Shown: positions 23,501 through 32,629 of the stretch, one piece after another
Numbering within the stretch: the first letter of the stretch is position 1
How the letters are laid out: the number at the start of each line of letters is the position of its first letter
DNA from: Sinotaia quadrata
Taxonomy: Eukaryota > Mollusca > Gastropoda > Architaenioglossa > Viviparidae
Reading direction: 5' to 3'
NCBI GenBank assembly: GCA_028829895.1
Contig: CM054182.1
Span: 31,094,379-31,158,378 of the forward strand
Length of the DNA: 64,000 nucleotides
The notes under the pieces: model-generated
Databases searched by the model: none
What the model was told of the DNA's origin: nothing
What the model saw: only the letters and a program-made list of their open reading frames with translations
Made by a program: the position numbers and the translations under genes

Positions 23501-24055
23501 GAAGGTACTAGATATGTGTAATATTTGTTTTGGTCTTAAGGTAATGAAGGCACTGGGATAGAGGCTGACTTGTTGGATATGTGTAATGTTCTGTTGAAAA
23601 TCACTCCACCTTCAACCAAAGCTTTACTTAATGGAGTCGAATCCTTAAATGTCTCTGTGGCAACAGGTAATGTAGAAAATTGCATTGTCAATTTTTGTAA
23701 CTTGAATCTTTAAATGTCTCTGTGGCAACAGCTAATGTGGAAAATTGCATTGTCAATTTTCGTAACTAGAAACCCTGCAAACCCATAGACATTTTAGTTA
23801 TAATGATAATCTTATTTTTTTAAAAGTCAATTCCTTGCTATGTATAAAACTTAGTAGGATACAGAGGTAACGTGACCATAAACAATTCATTGTAGACTCA
23901 GGTAAAAAAAATATTTGGATAGTTTTGTACTATTTGAGTATGGTAAAGTAATACTCAAGCTGTAACCATCCAATGATTTCTTCAATATCATTTTGCTTTA
24001 TTTTTGTACAGGCATTCTGCTTCATTGGCTTCAGACTTCAAGAAAAAAGTCTTGA
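14355..24055 (+). CDS. MRM1: Mitochondrial rRNA 2'-O-ribose methyltransferase (MRM1, SpoU family), 9 exons
   Basis: The spliced product is 335 residues from exons 14355-14527, 14732-14978, 16919-16983, 17479-17533, 18464-18543, 21408-21513, 22907-23018, 23541-23666 and 24012-24055. Total is 1008 nt, all phases match and all introns are GT-AG. The basic, acid-poor N-terminus fits a mitochondrial transit peptide. Residues 71-145 form the SpoU substrate-binding domain (GEILFGIHP). The trefoil-knot methyltransferase core has all three SpoU motifs: N184-x-G-x-x-x-R190, IIGNEGTGI (278-286) and SLNVSVATGILLH (314-326, catalytic-site N316). The family uses S-adenosylmethionine to methylate a ribose 2'-OH; MRM1 modifies a guanosine in the mitochondrial large rRNA. 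Motifs SPVVSKASAGA and GVESLN are close to human MRM1 (353 residues, from memory). TRMT-like SpoU paralogues are less likely. Confidence 0.92.
14732..14978 (+). CDS. MRM1: MRM1 exon 2: substrate-binding domain
   Basis: Encodes residues 58-140 including GEILFGIHPTLLAL, the start of the SpoU substrate-binding fold, and KRGIEIKYVSKNTLLALS, its middle. Acceptor TTTTGTAG, donor CAG|GTGAGT, phase 2 in and 0 out. Confidence 0.9.
15840..16115. repeat. About 63-bp minisatellite in MRM1 intron 2
   Basis: Four copies of a unit containing AATTGCCTATTTTATTTATC, ACTATGAAAACTACAAAATG and AAAAATATTTAA. Confidence 0.9.
16353..16456. repeat. (TG)n-rich microsatellite
   Basis: TG repeats interrupted by TA, CG and CATG motifs in MRM1 intron 2. 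Confidence 0.9.
16919..16983 (+). CDS. MRM1: MRM1 exon 3
   Basis: Encodes HQ|GVCLDANERLLPEYDPQ (residues 141-161); the HQGVC junction is typical of SpoU enzymes. Acceptor TTTCAACAG, donor CGA|GTATGT, phase 0 in and 2 out. Confidence 0.85.
17479..17533 (+). CDS. MRM1: MRM1 exon 4
   Basis: Encodes KCLHDGLNPLWLLLYNVQ (163-180), the first core strand that leads into DPMNYG. Acceptor AATTTTAG, donor CAG|GTTTGT. Degenerate copies of its donor end occur downstream in the intron. Confidence 0.85.
17515..17860. repeat. Degenerate repeats of the MRM1 exon 4 donor end
   Basis: The exon 4 end and donor (TATAATGTCCAG|GTTTGTTTCT) recurs in degraded form near 17669 (ATAATGCTCAGGTTTATTTC) and 17836 (TGTAATGTTCTGGTTTGCTT), with GGTTGT and GATAATGGTTTTATTTATT sequence between. 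This suggests an old tandem duplication of about 130-165 bp. Confidence 0.55.
18464..18543 (+). CDS. MRM1: MRM1 exon 5: SpoU motif 1
   Basis: Encodes DPMNYGAILRSSYFFNIDRV (181-200) and continues to residue 206, holding N184 and R190 of SpoU motif 1. Acceptor TTTGTAG, donor AAG|GTAAGC, phase 0 in and 2 out. Confidence 0.9.
19617..19786. repeat. Two-copy tandem duplication (about 85 bp)
   Basis: Two nearly identical copies containing TTTTGGTTACATCACA, ATCATGCACAGTTTTAACTT and CACCCTAAGTTTTTAATAAT in MRM1 intron 5. Confidence 0.9.
20590..21045. repeat. About 60-bp minisatellite in MRM1 intron 5
   Basis: About eight copies of a unit with ACATTTACTAATAACCATAA, an A run, AGTTAGACAAGAATCATG and TGTAGACAAT; the last copies are more divergent. 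Confidence 0.9.
21408..21513 (+). CDS. MRM1: MRM1 exon 6
   Basis: Encodes SCAASPVVSKASAGALEAMD and on to residue 242. The SPVVSKASAGA stretch is the signature that follows motif 1 in MRM1. Acceptor ATGGTCAG has a weak pyrimidine tract; donor AAG|GTTGGT is atypical but the junctions are in phase. Confidence 0.88.
21514..21610. repeat. Duplication touching the MRM1 exon 6 donor
   Basis: Two copies of a 44-bp unit with GTTCACTCAGAGCCTGTGAG and CTAAGTCATATTATT. The first copy begins directly at the exon 6 donor (GTTGGTCGG). Confidence 0.85.
22012..22038. repeat. (TG)/(CG) microsatellite
   Basis: A short GT run that passes into GTGCGTGCGTGCGCGCACG, a self-complementary alternating purine-pyrimidine tract. 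Confidence 0.8.
22795..22897. repeat. 38-bp repeat abutting the MRM1 exon 7 acceptor
   Basis: Three copies with core GTTAGTTAAAATGATAATCT; the third merges into the pyrimidine tract and acceptor (GCATTTTCAG) of exon 7. Confidence 0.9.
22907..23018 (+). CDS. MRM1: MRM1 exon 7
   Basis: Encodes NWQKTGGMVAGTAAQAD (from 243) and ends in RAPTLLII, the strand before motif 2. Acceptor CATTTTCAG, donor ATAG|GTTAGT, phase 0 in and 1 out. Confidence 0.9.
23095..23540. repeat. Array of partial copies of the MRM1 exon 8 acceptor region
   Basis: Some seven or eight degenerate copies carry TGTAATATTTGTTTTGG, an acceptor-like end (TTTTACAG or TTAAG), and the start of exon 8 (GTAATGAAGG and, in several, GGCTGACT...GGATATGTG). 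The true exon follows as the last copy. Confidence 0.85.
23541..23666 (+). CDS. MRM1: MRM1 exon 8: SpoU motifs 2 and 3
   Basis: Encodes NEGTGIEADLLDMC (from 281) through GVESLNVSVATG (to 322), containing most of motif 2 and the start of motif 3. Acceptor TTGGTCTTAAG, donor ACAG|GTAATG. Both ends of this exon have duplicated copies in the neighbouring introns. Confidence 0.9.
23636..23767. repeat. Duplication of the MRM1 exon 8 donor end
   Basis: The 3' end of exon 8 plus the start of intron 8 is duplicated in tandem (about 65 bp, core TTAAATGTCTCTGTGGCAAC). In the second copy the donor GT is CT, so it should not compete as a 5' splice site. Confidence 0.9.
24012..24055 (+). CDS. MRM1: MRM1 exon 9: end of motif 3 and stop
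   Basis: Encodes ILLHWLQTSRKKS then TGA, completing motif 3 (the C-terminal helix of the knot). Acceptor TTTTTGTACAG, phase 1 in. Confidence 0.9.
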
Positions 24056-24445
24056 GATGTTCAGTGTTACTGTTTACAAACAAAACAAAAAGAGAGTGTT
24101 TTTCTTGCTGATGAAAAAGATGTTATCCTAAGGGAAAACACCAATTCTAGAACAATCAAAAGACTGTTAAGGACTGGAAAGTCTCAGGAGACCTGAGAAT
24201 ATTCCAGCATTTTCAAACTCAGTCAGGAAGAAAAGAACAGTTTTTACTACATATTGCTACACCTAGACCTGACTTCCAGCATTTTCAAACTCAGTCAGGA
24301 AGGAAAGAACAGTTTTTACTACATATTGCTACAGCTGGACGACTTCAAGATGCTAGGTCATAAGCATGGGGGGGGGGGGGGGGGGGAGAGTATTGCTGTG
24401 ACTTAAAAAGTAAAGTAAACAATAAAAACTATTTGACAGGAGAAA
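24056..24445 (+). other. MRM1 3' UTR with candidate poly(A) signal
   Basis: Downstream of the stop are a two-copy duplication of about 75 bp (24198-24346, core TTCCAGCATTTTCAAACTC), a run of 19 G (24368-24386) and AATAAA at 24421-24426. If that signal is used, the 3' UTR is about 385 nt. Confidence 0.5.
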
Positions 24446-24751
24446 TTCTTTCACTTATACTTTCTATTAAATTTTGTTCCCAGTTGATAATTTCATAAGG
24501 TCGTAACGAAAAAAACACACTAGGAAATAAGAATAGAGCCTGAGAAAAGCTGCTAACCTTTAATGCTTGCTAGATCGTCTTCCCGGAGTGCAACAGTAAA
24601 ATGGCAATTCAGTACTGAGATGCATTAGTAACATGTGGCTTAGCACAAGTTCTCACTTGCTTCAATATCTTATTCCCGTATCTTGTTGTCTGAAAGGTCG
24701 TGAAATCGGTTGACTGAAGTAATCATGAGGACATTGCTGGATCGAATCAAG

Positions 24752-25206
24752 ACTAGCCTGTTCGTTTGTCAGTTGACTGCCTGAGATGAGCAACATGCTA
24801 GTTTGTTCGTTTGTCGGTTGACTGCCTAAGGTGAGCAGCATGCTAGATTGTTCGTTTGTCGCTTGACTGCCTAAGGTGAGCAGAATGCTAGTTTGTTCGT
24901 TTGTCGGTTGACTGCCTAAGGTGAGCAGCATGCTAGATTGTTCGTTTGTCGCTTGACTGCCTAAGGTGAGCAGCATGCTAGTTTGTTCGTTTGTCGGTTG
25001 ACTGCCTAAGGTGAGCAGCATGCTAGATTGTTCGTTTGTCGCTTGACTGCCTAAGGTGAGCAGCATGCTAGTTTGTTCGTTTGTCGGTTGACTGCCTAAG
25101 GTGAGCAGCATGGTAGTTTGTTCGTTTGTCGGTTGACTGCCTAAGGTGAGCAGCATGCTAGTTTGTTCGTTTGTCGGTTGACTGCCTAAGGTGAGCAGCA
25201 TGCTAG
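24752..25206. repeat. 45-bp minisatellite with an open frame on the minus strand
   Basis: About ten copies of a 45-bp unit (cores TGCCTAAGGTGAGCAGCATG and TTGTTCGTTTGTCGGTTGAC). Because 45 is a multiple of 3, the minus strand stays open for 179 codons (25201-24662), repeating MLLTLGSQPTNEQTS. Two unit variants (PTNEQT and ATNEQS) alternate in part of the array, a 90-bp higher-order period. No signal peptide, splice context or known domain is seen, so it is entered as a repeat, not a gene. Confidence 0.9.
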
Positions 25207-25624
25207 CATACTAATGTCGGTAAATTTGCCTCAAGATGGCGCTTACAACACGGGCTGTTTTGCTTGTTGCTTACGATCGTTTCACACAGGGCAATTTGTC
25301 TCGGGTTGGCTTTCACGACGGACTGCTGCCAACCTTTGCTGATTTCGTTGTCGGGTGCAAAAGGTATATATTTAGGGCCATGAATGAAGATATAAATAAG
25401 GTTTGAGGTGTATTTTCTGGATGTATTTTGCCCAGACAGCGGCCTTCGGCATTCCCTTGATTAAAAAAAAAAATTAACTGCCCAAGGAATCTTTATGAGT
25501 GCGAAATCTGTAGCATGTGGGTCCTGATTTATCGTCTCAATGGTGTAAACTCACAATCTGGAGTTCAGGAGCGATTAAAGATCATCCGTAATTTTTTGTT
25601 CGTTCTTTCCCACCCCACCCCCAA

Positions 25625-25690
25625 GCGGGGATCGAACCCTAGCCTCCTGAACGTGAGACTGTTATCCTACTGTTCATCTGTTTAAAGTGA
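25625..25690 (-). repeat. tRNA-like fragment, possible SINE head
   Basis: Read on the minus strand it contains GGGTTCGATCCC, a good RNA polymerase III B box, about 35 nt after an A-box-like stretch. The arms do not fold into an intact tRNA, so a tRNA-derived SINE remnant is more likely than a functional tRNA gene. Confidence 0.4.
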
Positions 25691-25694
25691 CGCA

Positions 25695-26265
25695 AACCTA
25701 TCTACGATAGATAACTGAAATTGGTGGGCGCCGTGAACCTATCGACATTTTGATAGATAACTGAAATTAGTGGGCGCCGATTCCTGTACTTTCATGACGC
25801 CCATAGTACGTATACTTTCACAACGCATTGTTTCAACTATTCACGTGACTGTGATTTCACTACGTCCTCTTGTTTTAACTCTAGAATACAAATACATAAG
25901 AACTAAATGACGTCCTCTTGTTTTAACTCTAGAATACAAATACATAAGAACAAAATGATGTCCCCTTGTTTAACTCTAGAATACAAATACATAATAAGAA
26001 CTATATGACGTCCTCTTGTTTTAACTCTAGAATACAAATACATGATAAGAACAAAATGACGTCCCCTTGTTTTAACTCTAGAATACAAATACATGATAAG
26101 AACTACATGACGACGTCCGTTTTTTCACCTATTCAATCACACGGATGTTAATCGCTAACTGATGAGATATAATTTCAGTTATTCATACAAGACGGTTTCT
26201 GGTTGGAATTTGACGAATCACATTCGAAGAAGATAGTTTCATAGCGCCCACTAATTTCAATGATT
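25695..26265. mobile_element. MITE-like element with internal minisatellite
   Basis: The left end has two copies of GATAGATAACTGAAATT followed by GTGGGCGCCG; the right end holds the inverse (GCGCCCACTAATTTCA near 26246) and AATTTCAGTTAT near 26172. Between them, 25860-26110 holds five copies of a 48-bp unit (cores CTCTTGTTTTAACTCTAGAA and TACAAATACAT). Short inverted ends around tandem repeats resemble non-autonomous elements described in molluscs. No transposase is present. Confidence 0.5.
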
Positions 26266-27820
26266 TTAATGATGACGTGTAGTGGGGAATTGCTGAAATA
26301 GAGAATTGCTTTGATGGTGAATTACTCAAATGGTGAATTAATGGACAGATGTTTTAGAGGAGAATTGTTCTAATGGTGAAATGATGTGCTGGTTAGCTGG
26401 TCTGTATTCCTTCACATGGCAAATGGTTGTCATGGAGTGTGTAGTACAAGTAGATGTAGTGGTCGCACTGCTTTACTCCCTCGTCTTCTGATTGAAATGT
26501 GGAGGAAGACCTGTCATTGCCGTTATAGGGTATACCTGGAAGCAGTAGCTATCAAAATGTTATCACGTAGACGTGGACATATTGTAAACAACACATGTCT
26601 GCTCTTGGTTATCTTGCGCCTTTTACTGGAGAAATAACATCAGCCCATAGTTTTGTTATTACAACTAGTTTGATTAATTACTCAGCACTTTGGTCGTAGT
26701 GCCGAGAGAAAAAAAAAACCCTTCTCACCATACCAAAGATGGGCTTGTTGCACCAAAATCTTTAATATATATTCATATTAACAAAGTATTACAGGAAAAC
26801 TCCTTAATAGTTTAATGAATTGCTTCGTCCCAACAATTTCGACGCGGCAGTGTCCTCTAACTTCACTTTACAAATCTGTTACTCTCGTCCGGTCTCCATC
26901 TGTCCATGTCACTGAATTTAATACACTGTTTCAAATTCTTTCCAATACTATCTTTCTTCATTACTTGTGGTATTCGTTTATTATGATAATACACATATAT
27001 TTATGGATTTTGTTCCCTGAGTATTTTGGCCGATTTTATTTTTGTTCTAAGAACCTGGAGAAAGCTCGAGTAAGCACCAACTCTGCTGAGATCTTCCTGA
27101 ACTCAAATCTTCCAGAGTCTTCGGCAGATTGATAAATCATTTGTTTACGTTGCGATATCCACCTTGATTGAAAAGCTTTGAATGCGGATTTTTGTCGCTG
27201 CTAGCGATTAATAACCCTGGTGATCACAGTTTACATAATTAGATCACATCTATCAAAAGGACAATGCTGACACCGGGATTATTTACCGGGGTTGGGGGGT
27301 GGGGGTGGGGGTGGAGATGCGTAAGTAGTTGGTTAATTAGAACCATTTAAATTGAAATCAATAATATATTGCAAATGAAGTCACTTTATCGCAAATTCAT
27401 TTTTTTGATGATGGCTGTTTTATTTTTATTCACTATTGTGTGACATCGCGTACTGAATACGATGTCACACTTCAAGCTGTTATGACTGGAACATTTTGTG
27501 ACACCAAAGATCTATTTTATGATAGCCATCAGTTAAAGCTATTCTGATTGGTTGATTTTATGATATCAATAATGCTTGATTTTGATCATCTTGAATAAAA
27601 ATTAAAATGGCCTCTCTTGTATTTTCGAATTGCTTACTGTACTTTCCAAAAATGCTTCCGCGTTGCCAGTGGTGTACTAAATGGGGGATGGGAGGGAACG
27701 CGGTTTGCTTCGGGTGACAGCCAAATCTAACATATTTTTCTGTATGTTTAATTTTTTAAAGGAAGGATTCTCTCTAGGAGGTGAAGATTTTAGGTACGCC
27801 CTGGGCGTTGCAGCATTCAT
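26266..27820. other. Gene-free stretch
   Basis: Mostly unique sequence with no exon I can support. It contains a G-rich tract at 27288-27315 (several GGGG runs) and degenerate short repeats of the GGTGAATTA type near 26290-26380. Confidence 0.5.
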
Positions 27821-28935
27821 TTCAAAGTTTGAAGCATTCACTATCAGAGCTAGTTTAATAATTTTGCACCATTCACTATCAGAATTAGTTTAACTGCAAA
27901 GAACCAATCACTATTAGAACTAGTTTAATGGCATTGCTCCATGCACTATCCAAAGTAGTTTGGAATTGCAGCATTCTCTCTCAGAACTAGCTGAATGACT
28001 TTGCAGTATTTAGTGTCAGGACAAGTTTAATGACTGCAGCATTTCACTGTCAGAACAAGTTTAAAGACATTGCAGCAGTCACCATCAGAACTAGTTTAAG
28101 GACAATGCAGCATTCGCTAATAGAACTAGTTTAATTGCATTGCAGCATTTCACTATCAGAACAAGTTTAATGACATTGCAGCATTCACCATCAGAACACG
28201 TTTAAGGACATTGCAGCATTCACCATCGGAACTAGTTTAAGGACATTGCAGCATTCACCATCGGAACTAGTTTAAGGACATTGCAGCATTCACCACCAGA
28301 ACTAGTTTAAGGACATTGCAGCATTCATTAATTAGAACTAGTTTAAGGACATTGCAGCATTCACCATCAGAACTAGTTTATGGATATTGCAGCATTCACT
28401 AATAGAACTAGTTTAAGGGCATCGCAGCATTGGATAATAAAACTAGTTTAAGGGCATTTTAGCATTTACTAAGTTTAATGGCGTTGCACCTTCATTATAA
28501 AACTAACTTAACGGCTTTGCATCATTCACTATTAGAACTAGTTTAATGGCGTGGCACCATTCACTATTAGAACTAGTTTAATGGCGTGGCACCATTTACT
28601 ATTAGAACTAGTTTAATGGCGTGGCACCATTCACTATTAGAACTAGTTTAATGGCGTGGCACCATTTACTATTAGAACTAGTTTAATGGCATGGCACCAT
28701 TCACTATTAGAACTAGTTTAATGGCGTGGCACCATTTAGTATTAGAACTAGTGTAATTGAAGTGCAACATTCAACATCAGAACTAATTTAATGACGTTGC
28801 AGTATTCATACTCAGAACAATGGCATTGCATAATTCACTGTTCGAAATAGTTTAGTGTCGCTGCAGCATTCACGTTTAGAACTAGTTTGTTTAATGGCGT
28901 TGCAGATTTCACTATCAGAGCTAGTTGAATGCTAA
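27820..28935. repeat. 35-36 bp satellite-like array
   Basis: About thirty copies of a unit of the form AGAACTAGTTTAAGGACATT then GCAGCATTCACCATC. Sub-blocks are more homogeneous (for example 28520-28740, with GGCGTGGCACCATT). ACTAGT recurs in most units. Confidence 0.95.
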
Positions 28936-30690
28936 TGTGGGCCTGATTTAACTAACGGTGTTTGTTTGCCCTTATTAGTGTACACGTAAATTATGACAGT
29001 AAGCTTATTGTGGATGACATACGGAGTCATGCACTTCAGTATGCTTATAGTTGATGACATAGTCAGTTAAAAACATTATTCAGTCTAAAGATGATGACAT
29101 AATTATGGAGTCGTGCATTTCAGCAGACCTATGACTGATTGTAATAGTTCTGTTTTGGTTTGCATTAAGTGACTAATCTGAAGATGCTGTTATCTGCGTG
29201 AGGGAGATCGTTTTGTGTGCCTGTGATTCAAAGAGTTCTTAGAGTTATCTACCACATTTTATAGTGACCCCAACCCTCACCTACCGTAAATAAATCCCGT
29301 TAAAAGTTTGCACTTTAGTAAGACCTTAGTAAGGATAAAAATATGCTTAATTACTAATACAGTACGTTTGATCACTAATTTTAAAAAAAGGCTTAATTAC
29401 TAATCAAAATACTACAATATGTTTTAATTACTACAACTATATTAATTACTTTTTACACCAAATAGTGCACCTATGGATGAGTTCATTAACCATAGAAAAG
29501 ACTGCCTGATTCACAAAATAGATATTATTTTAAATCTCTAAATGTATTCAAAAATAATCGTTCTGAGTCGAAACCACAACTATGCCACTGACGCCATCAT
29601 GGGCCACTCCATGACGTCATACTTTTCTGGAAAGTCCTAATGCAAATAAACTAGGTGGCACCGTGTGAATTAAAGCAGGTCAAAAGCTTCCTCCATCCAG
29701 GTAAAATTTGCCTTTCAAATGAGCAAAAAGAGATTTCTAGTGCGAACGACCAACTCAACGGCTGCAACCCGTCTTGGAGTGACAGGAAGTTGGAAAGATT
29801 TCCACCAGAGCGCGCAGTAAAATCCTGTGTTAGAGCAGTCACAAGGGCAGATTGCTTTCCGTTCCGAAGCAATTGTGTATCGATGCTACAGCTCCAATAA
29901 AATTTCTGCGGGCTACTAATTTTGTTTTCGCTCTAACCCTCTTCTACGTCACTAATCAGGTCTTTTCAAGTGTTGTTGACAACAGAGTAATTGGAACTAT
30001 CGCTGGTTTTCTTTTTTCTTCAACTCAGTTTAAACTCCAAACCAAACCAATCAACTTCTTAATGTACTACTTATGTTATCTAAACCATTTTCTGTTGTTT
30101 TTTTTTCATTAGTAGCCTGGAAAGAAAAACTGTAAGTATGCTCACAATCTAGGAGAAAGTAACTCTGAACCATTAGAAAGACTGCCTTTAAGCGGACGTT
30201 ACGTGTTTGTGACACCATCCGGCAGAAAAATGAAAAAAAACGAAGACAAAATAAATAAAACGGTCTCTCATGCCTCTAGTTTGTACAGAACTGAATTGCT
30301 TGTGGCCTCGAAAGTGGTACACGCCAGTTTTGAAGTTTATGCAAAGCATGCTCAATATCTGTGGAGATAATGCTTGCATGTACACTCTACTCGCCCCCCC
30401 CCCCCCAACCTCCCTACCGATCACAACCACCACAACAATTTTTAAAAAAATCTGTAGAAAAATTTGGAAAATTAATGTTATTAATACAGTTTCTTTACAA
30501 CTCGCACTTACACAGATCTTCATGTCTGTACGACTTTGTTCTGTTCTTGCTGTACCTAATCTGCCGTCTGCTGCTAGATTGTAGAGGCTTCCGGAAGCTA
30601 GTGTATCTTTTCATTGTTCATTACAAATTGAAAAACGATATTTTCTTGACCGACATATGTACGCGATCCAGGCATTTCCAAGCTGTAAAC
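28936..30690. other. Gene-free stretch
   Basis: Includes short duplicated motifs near 28990-29100 (GATGACATA) and a compositionally balanced, repeat-free patch at 29640-29930 in which both strands have open frames of about 70-80 codons. I recognise no protein in it; a mobile-element remnant or regulatory DNA are both possible. A C run lies at 30392-30407. Confidence 0.45.
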
Positions 30691-30704
30691 ACTCCTGTAG
30701 TAAA

Positions 30705-30818
30705 ATCAAACTGAATAGTCCACTTGCTTTGTAAAGCCATAGGCCTACTGAATAATCCACTTGCTTTGTAAAGCCATACTGAATAATCCACTTGTTTTGT
30801 AAAGCCATAATGAATAAT
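30705..30818. repeat. 36-39 bp repeat, three copies
   Basis: Three copies of AATAATCCACTTGCTTTGTA followed by AAGCCATA; spacing varies because the first copy has an extra GGCCTAC. Confidence 0.9.
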
Positions 30819-30969
30819 CACAAACTTAAAGAGATGCCTTGGTAAATAATTATTTTTTGCATGACCTCAGTAAAGATTTCCCAACTGGCTTGGCTTATTG
30901 AACCCCTGGAATTTTATTTAGTATTTTATTTATTTTAAGCGCATTATTTTTTGTTGTTTTTGCGTGCAT

Positions 30970-31395
30970 GATATCGTTGTCAAAGCCAGTTTATGTAATC
31001 GGTGGTCTGGAAACAAATTTATTATCTTTTGTTCGTGTGTATGACACTATGATACCGTTGTTAAAGTCAATGTTTGCAATCAGTGGGTTGAAAACAAAGT
31101 TACAATTTGTACGTGTTTATGATGCAGTTGTTAAAGTCAATGTTTGCAATCAGTAGGTTGAAAACAAAGTTACAATTTGTACGTGTTTATGATGCAGTTG
31201 TTAAAGCCAATGTTTGCAATCAGTGGGTTGAAAACAAAGTTACAATTTGTACGTGTTTATGATGCAGTTGTTAAAGTCAATGTTTGCAATCGATGGGTTG
31301 AAAACAAAGTTACAATTTATGTTTATGACACTATGATACTGTTGTCAAAGCCAATGTTTGTAATGGGTGGGTTGAAAACAAAGTTGCTATTTTAT
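30970..31395. repeat. About 66-bp minisatellite
   Basis: Six copies of a unit containing AAAGTCAATGTTTGCAATCA, GGGTTGAAAACAAAGTTACA and GTGTTTATGATGCAGTTGTT. Open frames across it are products of the repeat. Confidence 0.9.
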
Positions 31396-31399
31396 GTTA

Positions 31400-32205
31400 A
31401 AATGTCATATAATTTGTATTACTATATTTTTATTTTAAACAAACAAACAAAACACTCTGATCTGTTTGCACACATCTATATCTACATTGGTAGACTGAAA
31501 GAGAGAACGTCATTAGAGAGTTGTTACCTTATTGACCTGACAACATGCTGACGTTGCCATAAAAACTGACAAAAATAAACTGCACGATTTAGCCAGGAAG
31601 AAGACGTCACGAAATCTGTCGATATTACAACTTAGTTTTAGAACAGTTCCCACAGACGGTCCGTGGTCTACCAGTAGTTGGTGACTTGCCACACGAGGGC
31701 TCTGAAGGCTAAAAAATTGCGACTCAAGATGTGTATCAACAGTCTACCGTGGAGATTTTTATTTTTATTTTGGGGGGTGGTATAGAGATCAGCTTGACCT
31801 ATCTGTCAACACATGCAGTCCGATTTCTCTCGCCATTTGCATCAAACTGTGTGAGACGATATTGTTTTGTTTGTCGTGTCTCGTTCAAAAGAAGAACCAG
31901 CTTGGAAATGGAAAGCAGTGTTTTGTGCGATTTCGAATGTCTTATTTTGAAACATTAAAACCGTTGTCAGTGAGAAGAGAGCATTTAATAATAAATATTA
32001 AACCAAAATGTGTCTGTTCTTTATTAATTGTGTCGCAACAATACAAATTTAACAAAAAGGTGACCGTGAACATTTTTTTCATTGTCTGGTGGTCCGTGGA
32101 CTGAAATGGGTTCTCCGATTGAGAAAAATAGCAATGACAATGTAAACCGAGAGGTTACCAAGGTTTCAGTGATATTCTTCATTGGAAGTGTGCAACAGAC
32201 ATGCA
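31400..32205. other. Gene-free stretch
   Basis: Unique sequence with overlapping short open frames on both strands and no recognisable domain or splice pattern. Confidence 0.4.
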
Positions 32206-32342
32206 AGCTTTTACTGATTGCAAGGACTGGAGTCACAAAAAATATTCTCACAGACCTTATTCACTTCTACTGATTGCAAGGACCTTATAACAACACGACT
32301 GGAGTCACAAAAAATATTCTCACAGACCTTATTCACTTCATA
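32206..32342. repeat. Two-copy duplication (about 65 bp)
   Basis: Two copies of ACTGGAGTCACAAAAAATAT followed by TCTCACAGACCTTATTCACT; the second has extra bases inserted near its start. Confidence 0.9.
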
Positions 32343-32546
32343 CTCATAGTAAGCAGTAGGCCAGCACATACTTTCAAAATGCAAGTCCAAGATTGGTCAG
32401 CGGGCAGGCAGCGAGGAGAATCGATGATCCGGCTTTCAGGGACCAGTCTTTTGGAGACGATTACAACGTGAACGGAAATATCGCGCGATTACCACATTTT
32501 AGTTCTCGCGATTTGTTCTTGTTAGAGCTCTGCAGTTTTCATTACT

Positions 32547-32550
<4 letters not shown>

Positions 32551-32625
<75 letters not shown>
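32551..32625. repeat. (AC)n microsatellite
   Basis: About 37 uninterrupted AC units. Confidence 0.98.

Positions 32626-32629
<4 letters not shown>

Noticed and set aside
29651..29900. Open frames on both strands in a balanced-composition patch
   Set aside because: No recognisable protein, splice sites or codon signal favour either strand. It is kept only as part of a gene-free stretch.
31177..31551. 124-codon plus-strand frame
   Set aside because: It is produced by the 66-bp minisatellite; the translated units have no known domain.
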